Shown here in pieces: positions 24,235 through 37,022 of a DNA stretch of 64,000 nt (its first letter is position 1; each line of letters opens with the position of its first letter). A program made the translations under genes and the position numbers. Origin of the DNA: Paraspadella gotoi (lineage: Eukaryota; Chaetognatha); contig CM119266.1 in the NCBI GenBank assembly GCA_051294375.1, positions 5,693,053-5,757,052 of the forward strand, given 5' to 3'. Under the pieces are notes generated by a model, which had not been told where the DNA came from, made no database searches, and was given only the letters and a program-made list of their open reading frames with translations.

Positions 24235-25646
24235 AAGGATCGTCATTCAAAGATTTTTTTGAAACGGGCAAGCGACCAAGAACTAGTGTCAGCTAATGCG
24301 GACAATAAGAAAACTGCATGACGCAATATTAAATATTTTTTTAATATTATAGTAAATTCTAGTAAATAGTTCAAATATATATACTTTAAAACCAAACAAC
24401 TTTTCGCAATGAACAAAAGCGCTCGTTTTTTCCCCTCGTCCAAGAATAGACAAGTTGTAATATTTCATTGTCAGAAATCCAAACTCAGAGGGTAAAATAA
24501 CTTTACAGGGCCGAGTTGTGTAACCGGAACCCAGAATTGTAAAATATAATTATAAAGAATAATATTTCACGAGATAAATAATTCTATTAATATAATTAAC
24601 ATTTATAAAATATTTTAGTATTACAAACCATTTGCAAGAATTAAACCTACATTAAGAAGAGAGAAAAACAGAGAGAAAGAGAGAAACAGTGTTTGTGTGT
24701 GTGAGAGAGAGAGAGAGAGAGAAAGGAGAGAGGGTCGGGTGGAGTTTGGGTAGGCGAGATTTGAGTTGGACTTAATTCTATTAGGATCCGATACGAGGCT
24801 CCATTCCGAGAGGATCAATGGCAAAGGAGCCGCCGTTTTGCGGACGCCGTCAAACGTGGAGAAGATTGAATGGGGAATGCGTGGGAAGGTGGCGGGGAGT
24901 CAGTGGGGGGAAGGGGGAAGACAGTTGAGGGAAGGGGATGGAGGAAAGAGAGAAAAAGATTACTACATCCCTTTCCTTCAACTCCTTAAGTAAAGTGATG
25001 GGAGAAAAAGTATAAATAAGAGGGAGAATGGAAGAGATGGAGAAAAAGTAAAATAATGATATATAAAGAATAGCAGGTTGTGGGGAGCGACGGGCGAGGG
25101 GATTTAATGGCGAAGAAAAGAAAAGAAAACTTGAGTCGGAATAAATCTTAGTTAAGATTGAAAAAATCCCAAACACATTTCAACCCGAATCGTGAGGAAA
25201 TGTCGAAATTTAACCGAGGACTTTGTGTCTCATTTTCCATATTTGTTTTATACATTCATGAATCAAAGAGAGACGAGCGACATTTAAGGCTGTACATTAA
25301 TATTTTAGATATAAAACTTATTGGTATTTTAAAAATAAACGCCAAATGGAGTTGTATATATAATTTTTAGAGTTGTATTAGTAGTTGTAAAATTGTATTG
25401 AAAAATCTAAAATGCACTACCAAACTACAAATAAGTAAAAATATTTTTATCGGTACAGTATTTGCTTCTGGCAAAATAAAGAACTTTTAAAATATGTGAG
25501 GGGAAGATGGAAAGATTGATATTCCCTTTCTATCTCTCTCTCTCTCTTTCTCTCCTTCCCCCCTATCTCTCTAGAGATCTGCTTTCTCCGAGAACTCTCG
25601 TCGCCCTCGGGCCTCCGTGCGTGAAAACGTCAAAAGTGATTTTTGT

Positions 25647-25647
<1 letters not shown>

Positions 25648-25705
<58 letters not shown>
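25648..25705. repeat. CT microsatellite
   Basis: About 58 bases of (CT)n with one TTT interruption, within a pyrimidine-rich stretch from 25530, upstream (on the plus strand) of the first ankyrin exon. Confidence 0.95.
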
Positions 25706-26245
25706 GATTGGCCCCGCTTCGCCGTTCAGCCTCCGCTATTCTTTTCAATCTTCGTCTTTTCCGATTTATGCCTGCGAGGGAGGGGCGTAACCGAGGGTTA
25801 CGAGCTTTTGGGTAAAGCGAAACTTGACTTTGATGGTGTGCTTGTGTGTGTGTCTTGGCCCTCTCTCTCTCTCTCTTACTCTCTCTCTCTAAGGTATTTC
25901 ACGCGTATCTTCCTTCACGACATTCGGGTGAAGAGACTCGCCCATTTGACGTTCACGTCTCGTTAGGGATTGAATATTTTTTCTTCCTTCACGGGTGATG
26001 GCATGTTTATTAGAATTTTTTGTTTCAATATTCAACTTGAATTTTAGTACGCCATTATTGTTGCGAATGTTGTACACAAAGTAGAATTTACTAGGTCATT
26101 TCAGAAAACAAAACCCCCCTTATCACCACCCCCGTGAGAGGGTGTTCTATCACAGTAACACGCCCAAAATTAATACGATGTCAATTCTCACAGTAATAAT
26201 ATCAAAACAGTCGAGTACAGTTTATCTCTACAGGGTGATACTCAC

Positions 26246-26332
26246 CGACTTGGCGTTGACGTCGACTCCGCAGCCAGCGACGAGTTTGACGACTTCGACC
26301 TCACCCGCCTTCGCTGCCCAGTGAAGCGCGGA
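26246..26332 (-). CDS. sowah: SOWAH-family ankyrin gene, exon with first ankyrin repeat (copy A)
   Basis: This 87-nt exon encodes 29 residues beginning SALHWAAKAG and ending GVDVNAKS. It is a classic ankyrin repeat: ALHWAAK helix start, VVKLVAG second helix, VDVNAK loop. On the minus strand it is bounded by an acceptor (CCCTTCAG) and a donor (TCG then GTGAGT), both in phase 0. Joined to the exons at 21.9, 18.5 and 16.9 kb it gives a paired-ankyrin module like that of Sosondowah proteins (SOWAHA-D; Drosophila sowah), whose exact biochemical role is poorly defined. The surrounding 205-codon open frame is intron read-through and should not be used as the gene model. Family assignment rests on the ALHWAAK start and the downstream RDHSGKR motif. 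Exon boundaries are my reading of splice sites. Confidence 0.85.
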
Positions 26333-29301
26333 CTGAAGGGTGGGGGTAAGGGGTAGGGAGAAGGGGAAAGATAAGGGAGTGGGCGATAAGGGTTGGTAGA
26401 AACGTAAAGAAGAATGCGTGAAAAATCGATTGCATGTGAAAGTGATGCGTGAGAAGCAAAAAAAAAGGGAGGGAGAAGAAATTAATGATTTCGGTTGTAG
26501 AAAACAAAGAAGACAATGGTGGGTGGATAGGGGAGAAATAATGAATGGTAGGGGAGAAAAAAAAGGGATCGTGGCAAGGCGGGGGGGGACAGTTAAAAAA
26601 GAGGGATTTTTTGGCTTTGGAGGCCTCGACGTAAAAAAGTCGTAAAAAACATTCGTGTTTAATAATCGCCGGTAAAAAAAGTTTTTGATGGAGGGAAAGA
26701 GATGGAGGGAGAGCACGAGGGGGGGCTGAAGAGAAAAGCGCTTAAATGAGAGAACAGGCATCTCAGAGAAGTTTAACGAGTTGTTAGGAATAGAGAGGAT
26801 CGAAAGTAAGTAGTAAAACCAAGGACCACCAACAACGGAGCACAAAAAATGTACGGAGAGAAGGAGAGAGAAAGCCGTTAACGGTTTAGGACCGCGGGCG
26901 AGAGATAGAGAGAGAGGGGAGAACAGAGAAAAGTTTTAAGCCTAGGTACAATACCAAAGCATTCTGCAAAAAGAAACGGATTGACCCGGGAAACGAAACA
27001 AAAGACAAAAAAAAAACAAAAAACAAACAGAATAAAAAACAACAAATAAGAAGGTCGGTTTCGTTTGAAGCGCCTATGGATAAAACCGCGGTTCATTTGT
27101 TCGAAATAAAAATCGAGGAAAAAACCGTGAAACGAAATCGCGTCAACACGGATCGTTGATTTATTTTGAAAAAGAGAAAAAGGGGGCAAGAGATCCGTGA
27201 AAGAAATGAGTGAAACGCGGTGAAGCATGAAGCGGTGAAGTGAGAGTTTTGGAGCGAGAGAGAATCAAATGTGTTCGCTGTGAATGAGAATGAAGAAAAT
27301 CCATCTTTTCTCAAACTTTTCATTTTGATTAAGTGACAAAAAAGAACCCGTTTGGTTAACTGGAAAAATCACGATTCGATCTCCCCCCCAAAAAAGGGGG
27401 GAGGGGGTAGAAGTTCTAGGAAATCACTCAAGGGCGAGTAGACTTTGACACATTGTCTTCGCTCTGCCCGAAAAACGACGCCTCTTGGCGGGCTGCCGCG
27501 GGCTGCCCCCTTAACGAGAAGATTAATGAAGGAGAGAGGCGGACCCACCACGGATCCCTTCGACGGGCCCCTTCACCCACCGCTCACAACAATCCCGCCT
27601 CTTCACTCCGCCGCCGTGAAAAATGGTCTGTGAGAAACGAGTAGCCGGATTTGTGAATGGGGTGTTTGCGAGCGTGGTGAAAGCGTCAAAGTTGTGTGAC
27701 GAGTTTTTCCTTTTGATCTTACTTGTCTAATTTTATTTGTATCAGGGTTTAGATAGAGAATAGCTTCTGTTTGGAAATTACTTTAGTTTACTGATAGCTA
27801 AATTAGCACTTTTGGAAATATGTGGAATTGGAGTTCTTAAATCTATTACAAGTAGAAGATATAAAACCAAAGAAAAAGTAAAACGTCCCACATGCGAGAG
27901 AACCTTATATATTTGTTTGTGAAAGAGAATCAAAATGTAGCTTTTAACAAAGCTTAGAACATGAAGGAGTCCAGTCAAAAAATGTTCCTCACCCCAAGTA
28001 GAATAAAAAGTAGTGGATAGGAAATAGAGAGATGACGACGAGAGGAGACACGCCCCAAAAGAAAATAAAAGAAAGAAAAACGTGAGAAAACCTCACTTCC
28101 TCTCGGCGAAACCTCGCCTTTCCCTCGCGTACGATTCTCCGTCGCTCTTTCGGAAGCCAATCCGGTTGGAGGAGACAGAGAAGGGGGGGGAGGATGTGAT
28201 TTCTAACGCCCGGGGAAAGTATTTGTGAATATTGTGAATATCACGAGTGTTTGTGAATTTATGCATCGTTCTCGCTCAGCAACGGGAGTTGGGGGGGGGG
28301 AACGAAATAACGAGAAAGCCGAAACTTTGTGTTTTGGTCACGTGATTTTCGAATTATTCATTGTTTGTTTTTTTGTTTATGGTCGAAGGTTTTTGAGGCG
28401 ACTAAACTCGTATGAACTTTTTTATACAATTTTTTTTTAAATCTCATTTCGCTCGAACGAGTGACTTTTTTTCGCTTCTGTTTAAAACCTTGAAACATTA
28501 AAGGGATGTTTTTTTCGGTATGAAAGTCTGTCGAATCAAACTTTGCCTAACGCCCTCTCTCTCTCTCTCTCTCTCTCTTAAAAATTAAAAAAAAGAAGTC
28601 TAATCTGTACCAGTTGTTGTTCGTGTTCTCGTGTAGCGTTCGTGACATGGGCCTCGGCCAAAGTAAAACCGATATTTAAGCCAAAAACCGAAAAACAAAA
28701 AAAAGAGAAAAGGTTGAGAACGCCCCGTCTCACGCGCCAAGGGATCCTCGATCGACCAAAGAGGCGGGAATTCCGATAATTTTCCGGCCAATCAGCGTCG
28801 CGCTTAACGACCCGGCCAAAATTTTTTTTTTCTCTAAAAATCTCGAGATTGAGTATCAAAGAAAATCTCCCGACCGCGGGGAGTTGAGATGATTGGGAGG
28901 GGAGTGGAGATGGTGAGGGGAAGGGGGTGAGGCGAGGGGAAGATGGGCTTTGAGGATTGGGGGAGCTCGACCCCAAGTCAAAGTCGAACCGGAGAGGATC
29001 GACCAGAGGGAGCTGGGGAAGGAGAAGGCGTCTGAGGGAGGAGGGGGAGAGAGAAAGAGAGAGGCTGACAAAAACATTTTTTGAAGAGGAGAGAATGAAA
29101 AGGGAAATGTCACTCATTGTCAAGAATCGAGGACGAAGATCGATGATGTTTGGGATGAGAGAGAGAGAGAGATTCGAAATAGGAGCGAAAATAAATCGGT
29201 GAAATCGTACGAAGAGCGTAATGTACATATGATTACTGCGTCTCACACTTTTTATTTACGAAATCTAAATGACGCGATAAATGGAAGTATCACGGGGGGG
29301 G

Positions 29302-29575
29302 CACTGAGAAAGCTTGTATAGAGAGACCTCCAGGTTAAACTCCCGCTCTTCTCCGGACCCACCAATCGCCACACTGAGAAAGCTTGTATAGAGAGACCTC
29401 AGGTTAAACTCCCGCTCTTCTCCGGACCCACCAATCGCCTACACTGAGAAAGCTTGTATAGAGAGACCTCCAGGTTAAACTCCCGCTCTTCTCCGGACCC
29501 ACCAATCGCCTACACTGAGAAAGCTTGTATAGAGAGACCTCCAGGTTAAACTCCGCTCTTCTCCGGACCCACCAG
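29302..29575 (+). repeat. Tandem repeat, four units of 69-71 bp
   Basis: Units begin CACTGAGAAAGCTTGTATAG at 29302, 29372, 29442 and 29513 and end CCGGACCCACCA. They are nearly identical, differing by single-base indels, so the array is recent or under homogenisation. It marks one end of the block missing from copy B. Confidence 0.95.
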
Positions 29576-30188
29576 CAAAATGGTCTTTCTTTATGCCCCC
29601 AGCCTACCCACCTCCTTCATTTTGGTTCGAAATTTATTGACTCAGCAATTCTTAAATTTTTATATTTTATTGATAATTTTATTATCTTCTTTCTTGAGCT
29701 ATCTTGATGGAAGCTAACAAAAAAAATTAATTTGCCATTAACCATTTTTTTAAAAATTATATTGCTTTGATATACTTTTTAACTAAACAATACTATATAG
29801 TCTGAAGATTTTTATCTTATTTTAAAATACTGCAATATGTGAATTAAGAAATTAATAAACAAGTTTGCCGTAAACAATGTCGGATCTGCCCACGATCATT
29901 ATCGGTAATTAAATAATTAATAGTATTATGATAATTAATTAATTATTAATTATAATTAATTAACTTATATCCGAAATATTATTCATGGCTCCGAGATTTA
30001 GTCTATCTCTCACTCTTCTCTCTCTCTCTCTCTCATACACGCGTTTGTCGTTCTCGATTTTGGATCACTTTAACTTCTTTGTGACGTTGTCGTCGTTGTC
30101 TTCGTCTGCGTCGGCGTCACGCTTTTTCTCTTCTTTCTTTCTCTTTCTTTCACTTATACATGCATTTGTTTTATTTACGATGAACGAT

Positions 30189-30298
30189 TCATCGTGTCAA
30201 TGAATGATTATCATCATATCAATGAATGACTATCATCGCATCAATCATATGCTTATCATCGCATAAATTATTGGTTATTAGTTATCATCGCGTCTATT
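30189..30298. repeat. Minisatellite with TCATCG units
   Basis: Five diverged units starting TCATCG/TCATCA at 30189, 30211, 30233, 30256 and 30285, with 22-29 bp spacing and ATCAATGAATGA-like interiors. Confidence 0.75.
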
Positions 30299-30376
30299 TT
30301 TTGTCTTTATTTTTTATTTCTTTATTTTCTTTCTTGTCAGGCGAGATCCTATTCTTTTAAGATTTTTTAAAATTGT

Positions 30377-30409
30377 TTTCTTTCTTTCTTTCTTTCTTTC
30401 TTTCTTTCC
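30377..30409. repeat. TTTC tetranucleotide repeat in a long pyrimidine tract
   Basis: (TTTC)n of about 33 bases begins a 290-bp, nearly pure pyrimidine stretch to about 30665. Open frames here read only Phe/Leu/Ser and are not genes. Confidence 0.9.
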
Positions 30410-30810
30410 TCTTTTCTCTTTCTTTCCTGTTCTCTCTTTTTCTTCCCTGCCTCTCTCTCTATTTCTGTCTCTCTTTTTTTTTTTTCTCGTCTCTCTCCTT
30501 TTTTCCTTCCATCTCTTCTCCTTTTTTTCCTTCAATCTCTTTTCTCTTTTTTTTCTTCCATCTTTCTCTCTCTCTTTTTTATTTCCGTCTCTTTTTTTCT
30601 TTCCGACTGTTTCTTTTCTTTCTTCTTTTTTTCTCTCCTTCTCTCTCTCTCTCTTTCCTTTTTTAATTTCTACTGTCTTATTCGTTTTTTCTGTCTTTAT
30701 TCATTGTATATTAATTTTACTATTATTGTTTGGTGATAAATGCTCATTACTTAATTAAATTAACTTCAAACTTTATATATTTTATTATTATTGATTTGAA
30801 ATTTTATCTG

Positions 30811-31427
30811 TAGTTATTTTCTTAGTAAATTCAACGATTTGACTACTCTCCTGATAGAGCTTATTACTCTGTTAAAACTTAAAACCCCATAAATCCGCAA
30901 ACCATAAGGATCATGGGATCACAGTCCTGACTGTTAAGAATAATATAAGTGTTCTCTTTGATTAAACTTTAATAAACGAGTAACTGAAAGTAAAATTAAT
31001 TTTTTCGCTCATTTTGTAGTTAATTTCTTAGTAATTTTGACGATTTGACTCTCTCCTGATATAGCTTATTACTCTGTTAAAACTCAAAACCGCATAAAAC
31101 CGCAATACACTATTATTAATGAATAATAGTTCTAACTATTAAAATAGTTGACAGTTTCCATAGAAATTAAACCTGGTTAAACCAGTAACTTAATGGTAAA
31201 GAAAAAATTTTAATCATTTTGTAGTTAATTTCTTATATATAAAAATAATTATTTGTGACTGGACAAGTACAATGAAAAAAATCATTTCTCTCTCACTTTT
31301 AGAGATTAAGAAAAACCGCAACGACATGCTCATGCTAAAACCTTATGTTATGTATTAAAGATAGATAAAACCATTTATATTATCAATTATAATTAAACGA
31401 GCCTATTATATTAAAAACTTGTCTTTT
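30811..31427 (+). repeat. Diverged satellite-like repeat, about 205 bp period, three units
   Basis: TAGTTAATTTCTTA-type starts at 30811, 31017 and 31222 are followed by CGATTTGACT, CTCCTGATA and GCTTATTACTCTGTTAAAAC in units 1 and 2, and by an AAACCGCA-like motif in all three. Unit 3 is the most degenerate. Confidence 0.7.
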
Positions 31428-34400
31428 TCCTTAAAATGAATAGTAAATTACCTCCTAATAATGCTTAAAAATATTAAATACCGAAAAAGGCATAAAAAAT
31501 TATAAAACCAGATGATGGTTTTCGGAAAGAATGATAAAACAGCTTCAAGATCTCATATTACAATTGGAATATGTACTTTTAGTAAGGAACTGCATCAATT
31601 AAATAAAACATGTTTTTATCTAAAAGGCGTCAAAGATAGGGAGACCGGTAGAAAAAGATAGGTTTGGATTGGAAGGTTTTTTCTCGGTATAAGCCTTTCA
31701 GATCGCTTACTATTGAACCCTTCTTTTAAAATTAGATTACCCGCTACTGGGTTCAGGATATTTTCCTGGAGGCATGTGGCACCGTGGGGGGGGAGATGGT
31801 TAATTTCTCATATCTTTCTCTCCCAGAAGAACGGATATACCACGAAGGCGAGGGGAGAGGGTTGGCTTAAAAGTTTGGAAGGAATGATCCAAACATTACC
31901 CAGAGAGATGGGAAACATCTTTCTCCAAAATTGCTCGGCCGTATCGCGTATCATCCGCTCGTGCTTTTAGCTCCGTTTCGCAACAACGCAAACATCATGT
32001 TCTCATTCCATCGCCGAGATTTAAAACCAAAATAAATCCGCCACTATACACGTTTTTCATCTGTTTTAAAATATCTCCGAAAAAAAAAAGAGAAATAATT
32101 TGTCTTGATTAAATTTTTACAAAATATATCCAATTCGTGTCTTTTAAACTGAAATTGAGTTTTGGATTAAAAGCACGATTTAATAAAATAAACAAAAGAA
32201 AGATTACGATATTTTTAAAACGCCGCTTTAGCTATAACGCATAGTAAAGAAAATTATTTTGATAACTAATATCAAATGTTTAAACAGTTACTAAATTCTT
32301 ACATTAATACATCGATATACAAAATATTTCCTTAAACGCTCTGCGCGACTGTAAAGCGACATCTGTAAGCTGTTATCCGAATATGTCTGACATGTGTTTT
32401 GCTGGAGCGTCCTCTGAGACTTGAATATCGTCTTTCAAAAGGCCGATACAATTTCATAAATGGAAGGGGCCTGGCTCTGGGAGCAAGATTTTTCCAGACG
32501 TCAAAATCTATTTAGAATGAAATGTAAGGTAAGCCTTTAAGACAGAACAGTTGTGTAACAAAGAAAGGTTTATTCATATATAATTTTTATAGAATTAAAA
32601 ATATCCGGGAAATACGAGAATAAAACCGAAGCAATTTACTCTTACTTAAACCACTTGACCCTCCTCTGGATAAATAATAGAGAGAAAGATAGGATTTCAA
32701 TCACAAAAGGTTCATCAAAAGGCAGAGATATAGAGTCTTCTCTTTCTCTCAATGACCGCAACTAAAGGACTCAGCAGTTATTTGACCCCAGAAATGAAGA
32801 AGTCGGTATCACTGCGGCGAGAGTGAAGAATCTGATAGTTGTTATCGTGAAATGTGATATCATCTCCAAGACGCGGCTGAGAAAAACATAAGTCGATACA
32901 GTGATCTCGGTGTAAAATCAAGATTATATATATTCGATAAAGCTGTTTTAAGACAGTTCAGAAACTACACTGTATGTACTTTCACTACTCGAATACAAAA
33001 CCCTTATTAGATTAATAATACGTCTAGATAATTACATAATTACATCTGACTAAAAGAAACGTATCGCATCACAGCGACACAAAATCGATAACAATTCATC
33101 GAGAAATGAAATTAATCCTTCATGACATCTACAACACAGAATGAAAACCCAAAAAACATCGTGAGTGACATGAGACGATTATGTCCAATTATCACTCTCT
33201 CTCTCTCCAGATAGAATCACCGATCACAAGAGGAAAAACCGAACTGCGAGCCGAACGTAACCCGACTAACCAGAACAATGAAAGAGAGGATTCGTGGGTG
33301 ACTTAAGGCGGATTAAGGGTGTCAATGATTCTTGCATTGTCCGTGTTAACCCGGGGCGCCCGGCTTTATTTTTCTCTTTCTTTATTCTTCACGCACACAG
33401 TTTTTCTCTCTCTCTCTCTCGGACCGGAGGTTTTAATCTAAGAATAATAGGGGCGGCAACATCACAAGGATGAAAAACAGAAGGGGAGGCGAAAGGGGAT
33501 TTTTTTTCTTTCCTCGTTTCGATCGACGATCGGATGTTGTGTTGGGGATAGAACTCGATTCGCCATCGGGAGGGAGAAGAAATGTTGGATTATTAAAAGA
33601 ACAACTGTTGAACATTGAGGTTCCCTTTTTTTATGTGGGGTGGGAAAAAAACGGAAAATAAAACGTGATCAGAAATAATATAATTAATGATTAATGAAAA
33701 CATTTTTAAATGGTCTGTTTAAAGCTTCAAAAAGAAAAGAATCTATAAAAATCGCGTCAATCACAAACGACGACAGTTCCTCAATCACAAACGACGTCAG
33801 TTCACAAAGAGAAACAAAAACCTTAAACGATTTTCCTCCTTTTCAATTAATTCCGACTTTTTCTTGACAAAAAAAAAGAGAAAACGACCCGCAGGTTGAG
33901 CGAGAGGCCAATTTTCGGGAGGAGAAAATGTCCCCCCAGTTGCCAGAAAAAATGGGCCGCAATTCCTCGAGGCGAGAACAAGATCATTTCTTATTCCTCC
34001 CGAAATTCTTGCTTCGGCAATCAATTTTCGGGCGTCAACTGCTTGTCTCTTCTTTGCCTCGTTTGGGGAGAGAGAGAGAGAGAGAGAGAATAGCTTGGGA
34101 ATTCTAAAACGAAAAGAAGAATCGAATGGAAAAGAAAAAAAATCCTTTTCATTTGAGGAAACAAAGAAACGATACCAACACCTCCTTTCCCCCTCGCCCC
34201 CCTTCACCGCCAGCAGAGAAGAACTTCACGGTCGAGAAAATCGAGGAAAATATGACAGTGACCGCCTTTGGTCAGTGAACCGCAAGGGTCAAAGGGTCTT
34301 CGCGGCAGAAGTATCACGTCAAAAAACCGTTACTGGATAAAAAAAAGATCTGGAAAAAATATTAAAAGCTCGCACGCGTCTTGCTATGTATAAAACATTC

Positions 34401-34526
34401 AATATTATATAATCATTTATGACATAATAATATATAAGCCGAGTGAAAACACAACCCAAGTTCCGATGCGGGTGAGCGGGGGTCGTTCCGAGAGACTTCC
34501 AAGCGTCAAGAAATCGGTTCAGTCGA

Positions 34527-34544
34527 AGAGAGAGAGAGAGAGAG

Positions 34545-34588
<44 letters not shown>
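34527..34588. repeat. GA microsatellite
   Basis: About 62 bases of (GA)n with one ACG interruption, immediately before a GC-rich patch. In copy B (about 59885-59930) it is short and broken up. Confidence 0.95.
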
Positions 34589-34590
<2 letters not shown>

Positions 34591-35466
34591 CCTCGGATAA
34601 AAATCCTCCCCGACCCCGAGTTCACGGATCAATTACTATCTCTTCTCGCGTCTCCTCGGCGATGATTGACTCGGGGAGGTTGCGGCTCCGCAGCGGCGGC
34701 GGGCAGAGAGCGGCGGATACGCGCGCAGGCAGCAAGACGAGCGGCAGGGCGGCGCCCTTTTTCCTCTGACCGAATCTCTCCAGAGCCGCGAGGGGCGACG
34801 ATTAACGAGGAGAGAAGAGAGGGGGGAGGCGTTGGCCCTATCGAATACCGTTCCCAATAGGGGGGGGACTGTGGGGGAGAGAGATTAGGGATGGCGATGC
34901 GGGGAGAAAAGAGAGAGAGATAGGAATGTTTATGAATTGCTACAACTGATTTTATTGCCGAGAGCCTCGCATTATTGTCGCGATTGTTAAATCGGTTGAC
35001 GGGGAGTCATCGACTCGTGAAAGGACCACCCACTGACGAATCGAAAAATCGATCATGATCGGCTATTGAACGGATGGCGGAGGGATGATTATTTCTAATA
35101 TTTTAATATTATCATTATATATATAAAATAGAGTGTCAAAAGTGACTCAAAATCGTGAATAGGAGACAAAAATTTATAAGGCCAGGACGTAAGTCTATTA
35201 CTTTAGCTAAGAAATAAATTGACATTTTAATAAAAATACATACTATGCAACAAATTTTCAAAACGGAACCAAAAAAAATTCGATCAAAACAGATAAAGTT
35301 AAAACCAAACAAGAAAAAACTCGTAGAGGCAACAGAGAATCAACCTTCAGAAATAAAAAAAAGAATTTGAAACGATTGAAAAAAAAAGCCTATTTGCTCG
35401 CGGAATTAAGGCGCATTGATCATGTTGCAACCGCTGTCCGACAGGCTTTGTTGGTGTCACACAGGC

Positions 35467-35468
<2 letters not shown>

Positions 35469-35509
<41 letters not shown>
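35469..35509. repeat. CT microsatellite
   Basis: Pure (CT)n of about 41 bases; about 25 interrupted bases in copy B. Confidence 0.95.
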
Positions 35510-35512
<3 letters not shown>

Positions 35513-37020
35513 TCGATTGTCCCTCTCACATCGCGGCCGTTCTGTTTCAGCTGGAAAGATCGATGTGAAAATCCGAGAGGGACACGCAAAAAGGAAGTTT
35601 CCCTCACGCCTCCCGACTTGCCCACTTCCAACACACTCCGTCGGCAACGCCCCCTCCCCCTTTTCTCAAAACTTCTTTCACGACACCTTCCACCTTCGCA
35701 CCAATCTCACACACCCTCCTCACAACTCCCCCCCTTCATTTAGATTAAACGGAAATCCTTAATCCCTCCTTCGCCGACCGAGAGAAGAACCGATTTTTTT
35801 TTTCATTTCCGATTTGAGAGAACGAATTTATTTGCCTTCACATTCGGCTCGGCTTTTAAATATAAACATGTTACATTCATTATGTCATATAAAATAAAAT
35901 ATAAACAAGTCGCAGGAAAGACAAACGTGGAGACGCTCTATGGTTTTGAAATCGCGATCGTCATCGTTTTCATCATCGTCGTCGTCGTCGGCGGCGGCAG
36001 GGGGAAAGATATTGTCAACAGAATCTTTCCACTAATGGAGAGCCCTTGCCTCCGCGTCTATATCCTGTATTTTGGGAAAAGAAAAAAAAAGAAGAAAGAA
36101 AGAAAAAGGAAACTCCTTCCTCCGCCTCTTCTTCCTCCTCCTCCTTGCGCCTTTGTTTGGGAACCCGCACGTGACTTCGACGTCGGCCGCGTCGAAGGGA
36201 AAATGAAGGCCGCCACGCCCCCCCTCTCCCCCACGTCTTTTTTAGCGCGCGGAGAGAGGAAAAGGGTGGGAAAGGTAAGAGTTGGGGGGAGGGTGAGGGT
36301 AAAACGCCGTCTGTCCAAGGCTGGGGGTATTAAAGCGAGGATTTATCGCGGATGAGAATTAAAAGGGAGAGAGATGGAGCGAAAAGGAGGGAGATGGAGT
36401 GAAATGAAGCGACGACTTTAAATCTCTCGTTTAAAAAATGAAAAAAAAGGCGAAGGGGGTGAGGTGAGGGGGGAGAGAGAAGAGGGGGAAAGAGAGGATG
36501 GGGGAGAGAGGGGAGAAGAAGGGGAAGAGAAGAAGGGGAGAGAGAGAAGCGTTTGCTTCGACGTCGGAGGCGAAAAGGGTCATTTTCAGGTCATCTGAAC
36601 TGCAATTCTATGGAACAGCGAGATCAGGAACTATTTAAAATGACAACGACCGAAATCGGAAAAAAAAGGAACTAAAATGTAAAAACTGACAAATATTCAT
36701 CCGAAAAGACAAATACGGTATTTTTTTGAATGGAGAAAACTGAGATAGAATGACAAAGTAAAATGACTAAATTTCCTTTCGTTTATCGTTGACAGATTTC
36801 GACCGAAATTTGTCAGAATATAACATAGTACATCACAAGGTTGTAAGTGCGAGTGTCAATCTTTCTCTCTCTCCATCGGCGCTTAAACGAGGTCGTCGTT
36901 GTGTGCGTCATTCCACAAAATCGACGAATGTTTGATACAAGAAAAACAAACAAAAACGAAAAGGGGATGATCGGCGAAACGCGAAAAAGAGGGATTAGAC
37001 AGTAGAAAAGCTGCGAAAAT

Positions 37021-37022
<2 letters not shown>

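Larger units (their letters stand above)
29302..31785. other. 2.5 kb block present in copy A, absent from copy B
   Basis: Copy B reads straight from TATCACGGGGGGGG into GAGATGGTTAAT at about 56966. Copy A has 2,484 extra bases between the same flanks, joined at poly-G on both sides. The block contains a four-unit 70-bp tandem, AT-rich sequence, a 22-29 bp minisatellite, a TTTC tract and three 205-bp repeats. I see no terminal inverted repeats, no transposase and no clear target-site duplication. It may be an insertion, a haplotype difference or a misjoin at the G run. Confidence 0.75.

Noticed and set aside
26333-26845. Upstream part of the 205-codon minus frame containing the first ankyrin exon
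   Set aside because: A clear acceptor (CTTCAG) sits directly before SALHW, and upstream residues are Phe/Ser/Pro/Leu-rich intron read-through.
28578-29246. 222-codon minus-strand open frame
   Set aside because: Dominated by Ser/Pro/Leu from pyrimidine-rich sequence; no domain, and the copy B equivalent breaks up.
30373-30666. 97-codon Phe/Leu/Ser frame
   Set aside because: Translation of a pyrimidine tract.
31900-31955. Protein-like minus frame (TELKARADDTRYGRAILEK)
   Set aside because: The donor is weak (GTAATG), no acceptor is clear, and the matching copy B frame diverges. An overlapping plus-strand frame after CTCTCCCAG is equally plausible, so neither is called.
36200-36275. Plus-strand start MKAATPPLSPTSFLARGER followed by GTAAGAGT, a possible first coding exon
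   Set aside because: Single strong donor only; no promoter, no following exon, and GC-rich sequence can be open by chance.
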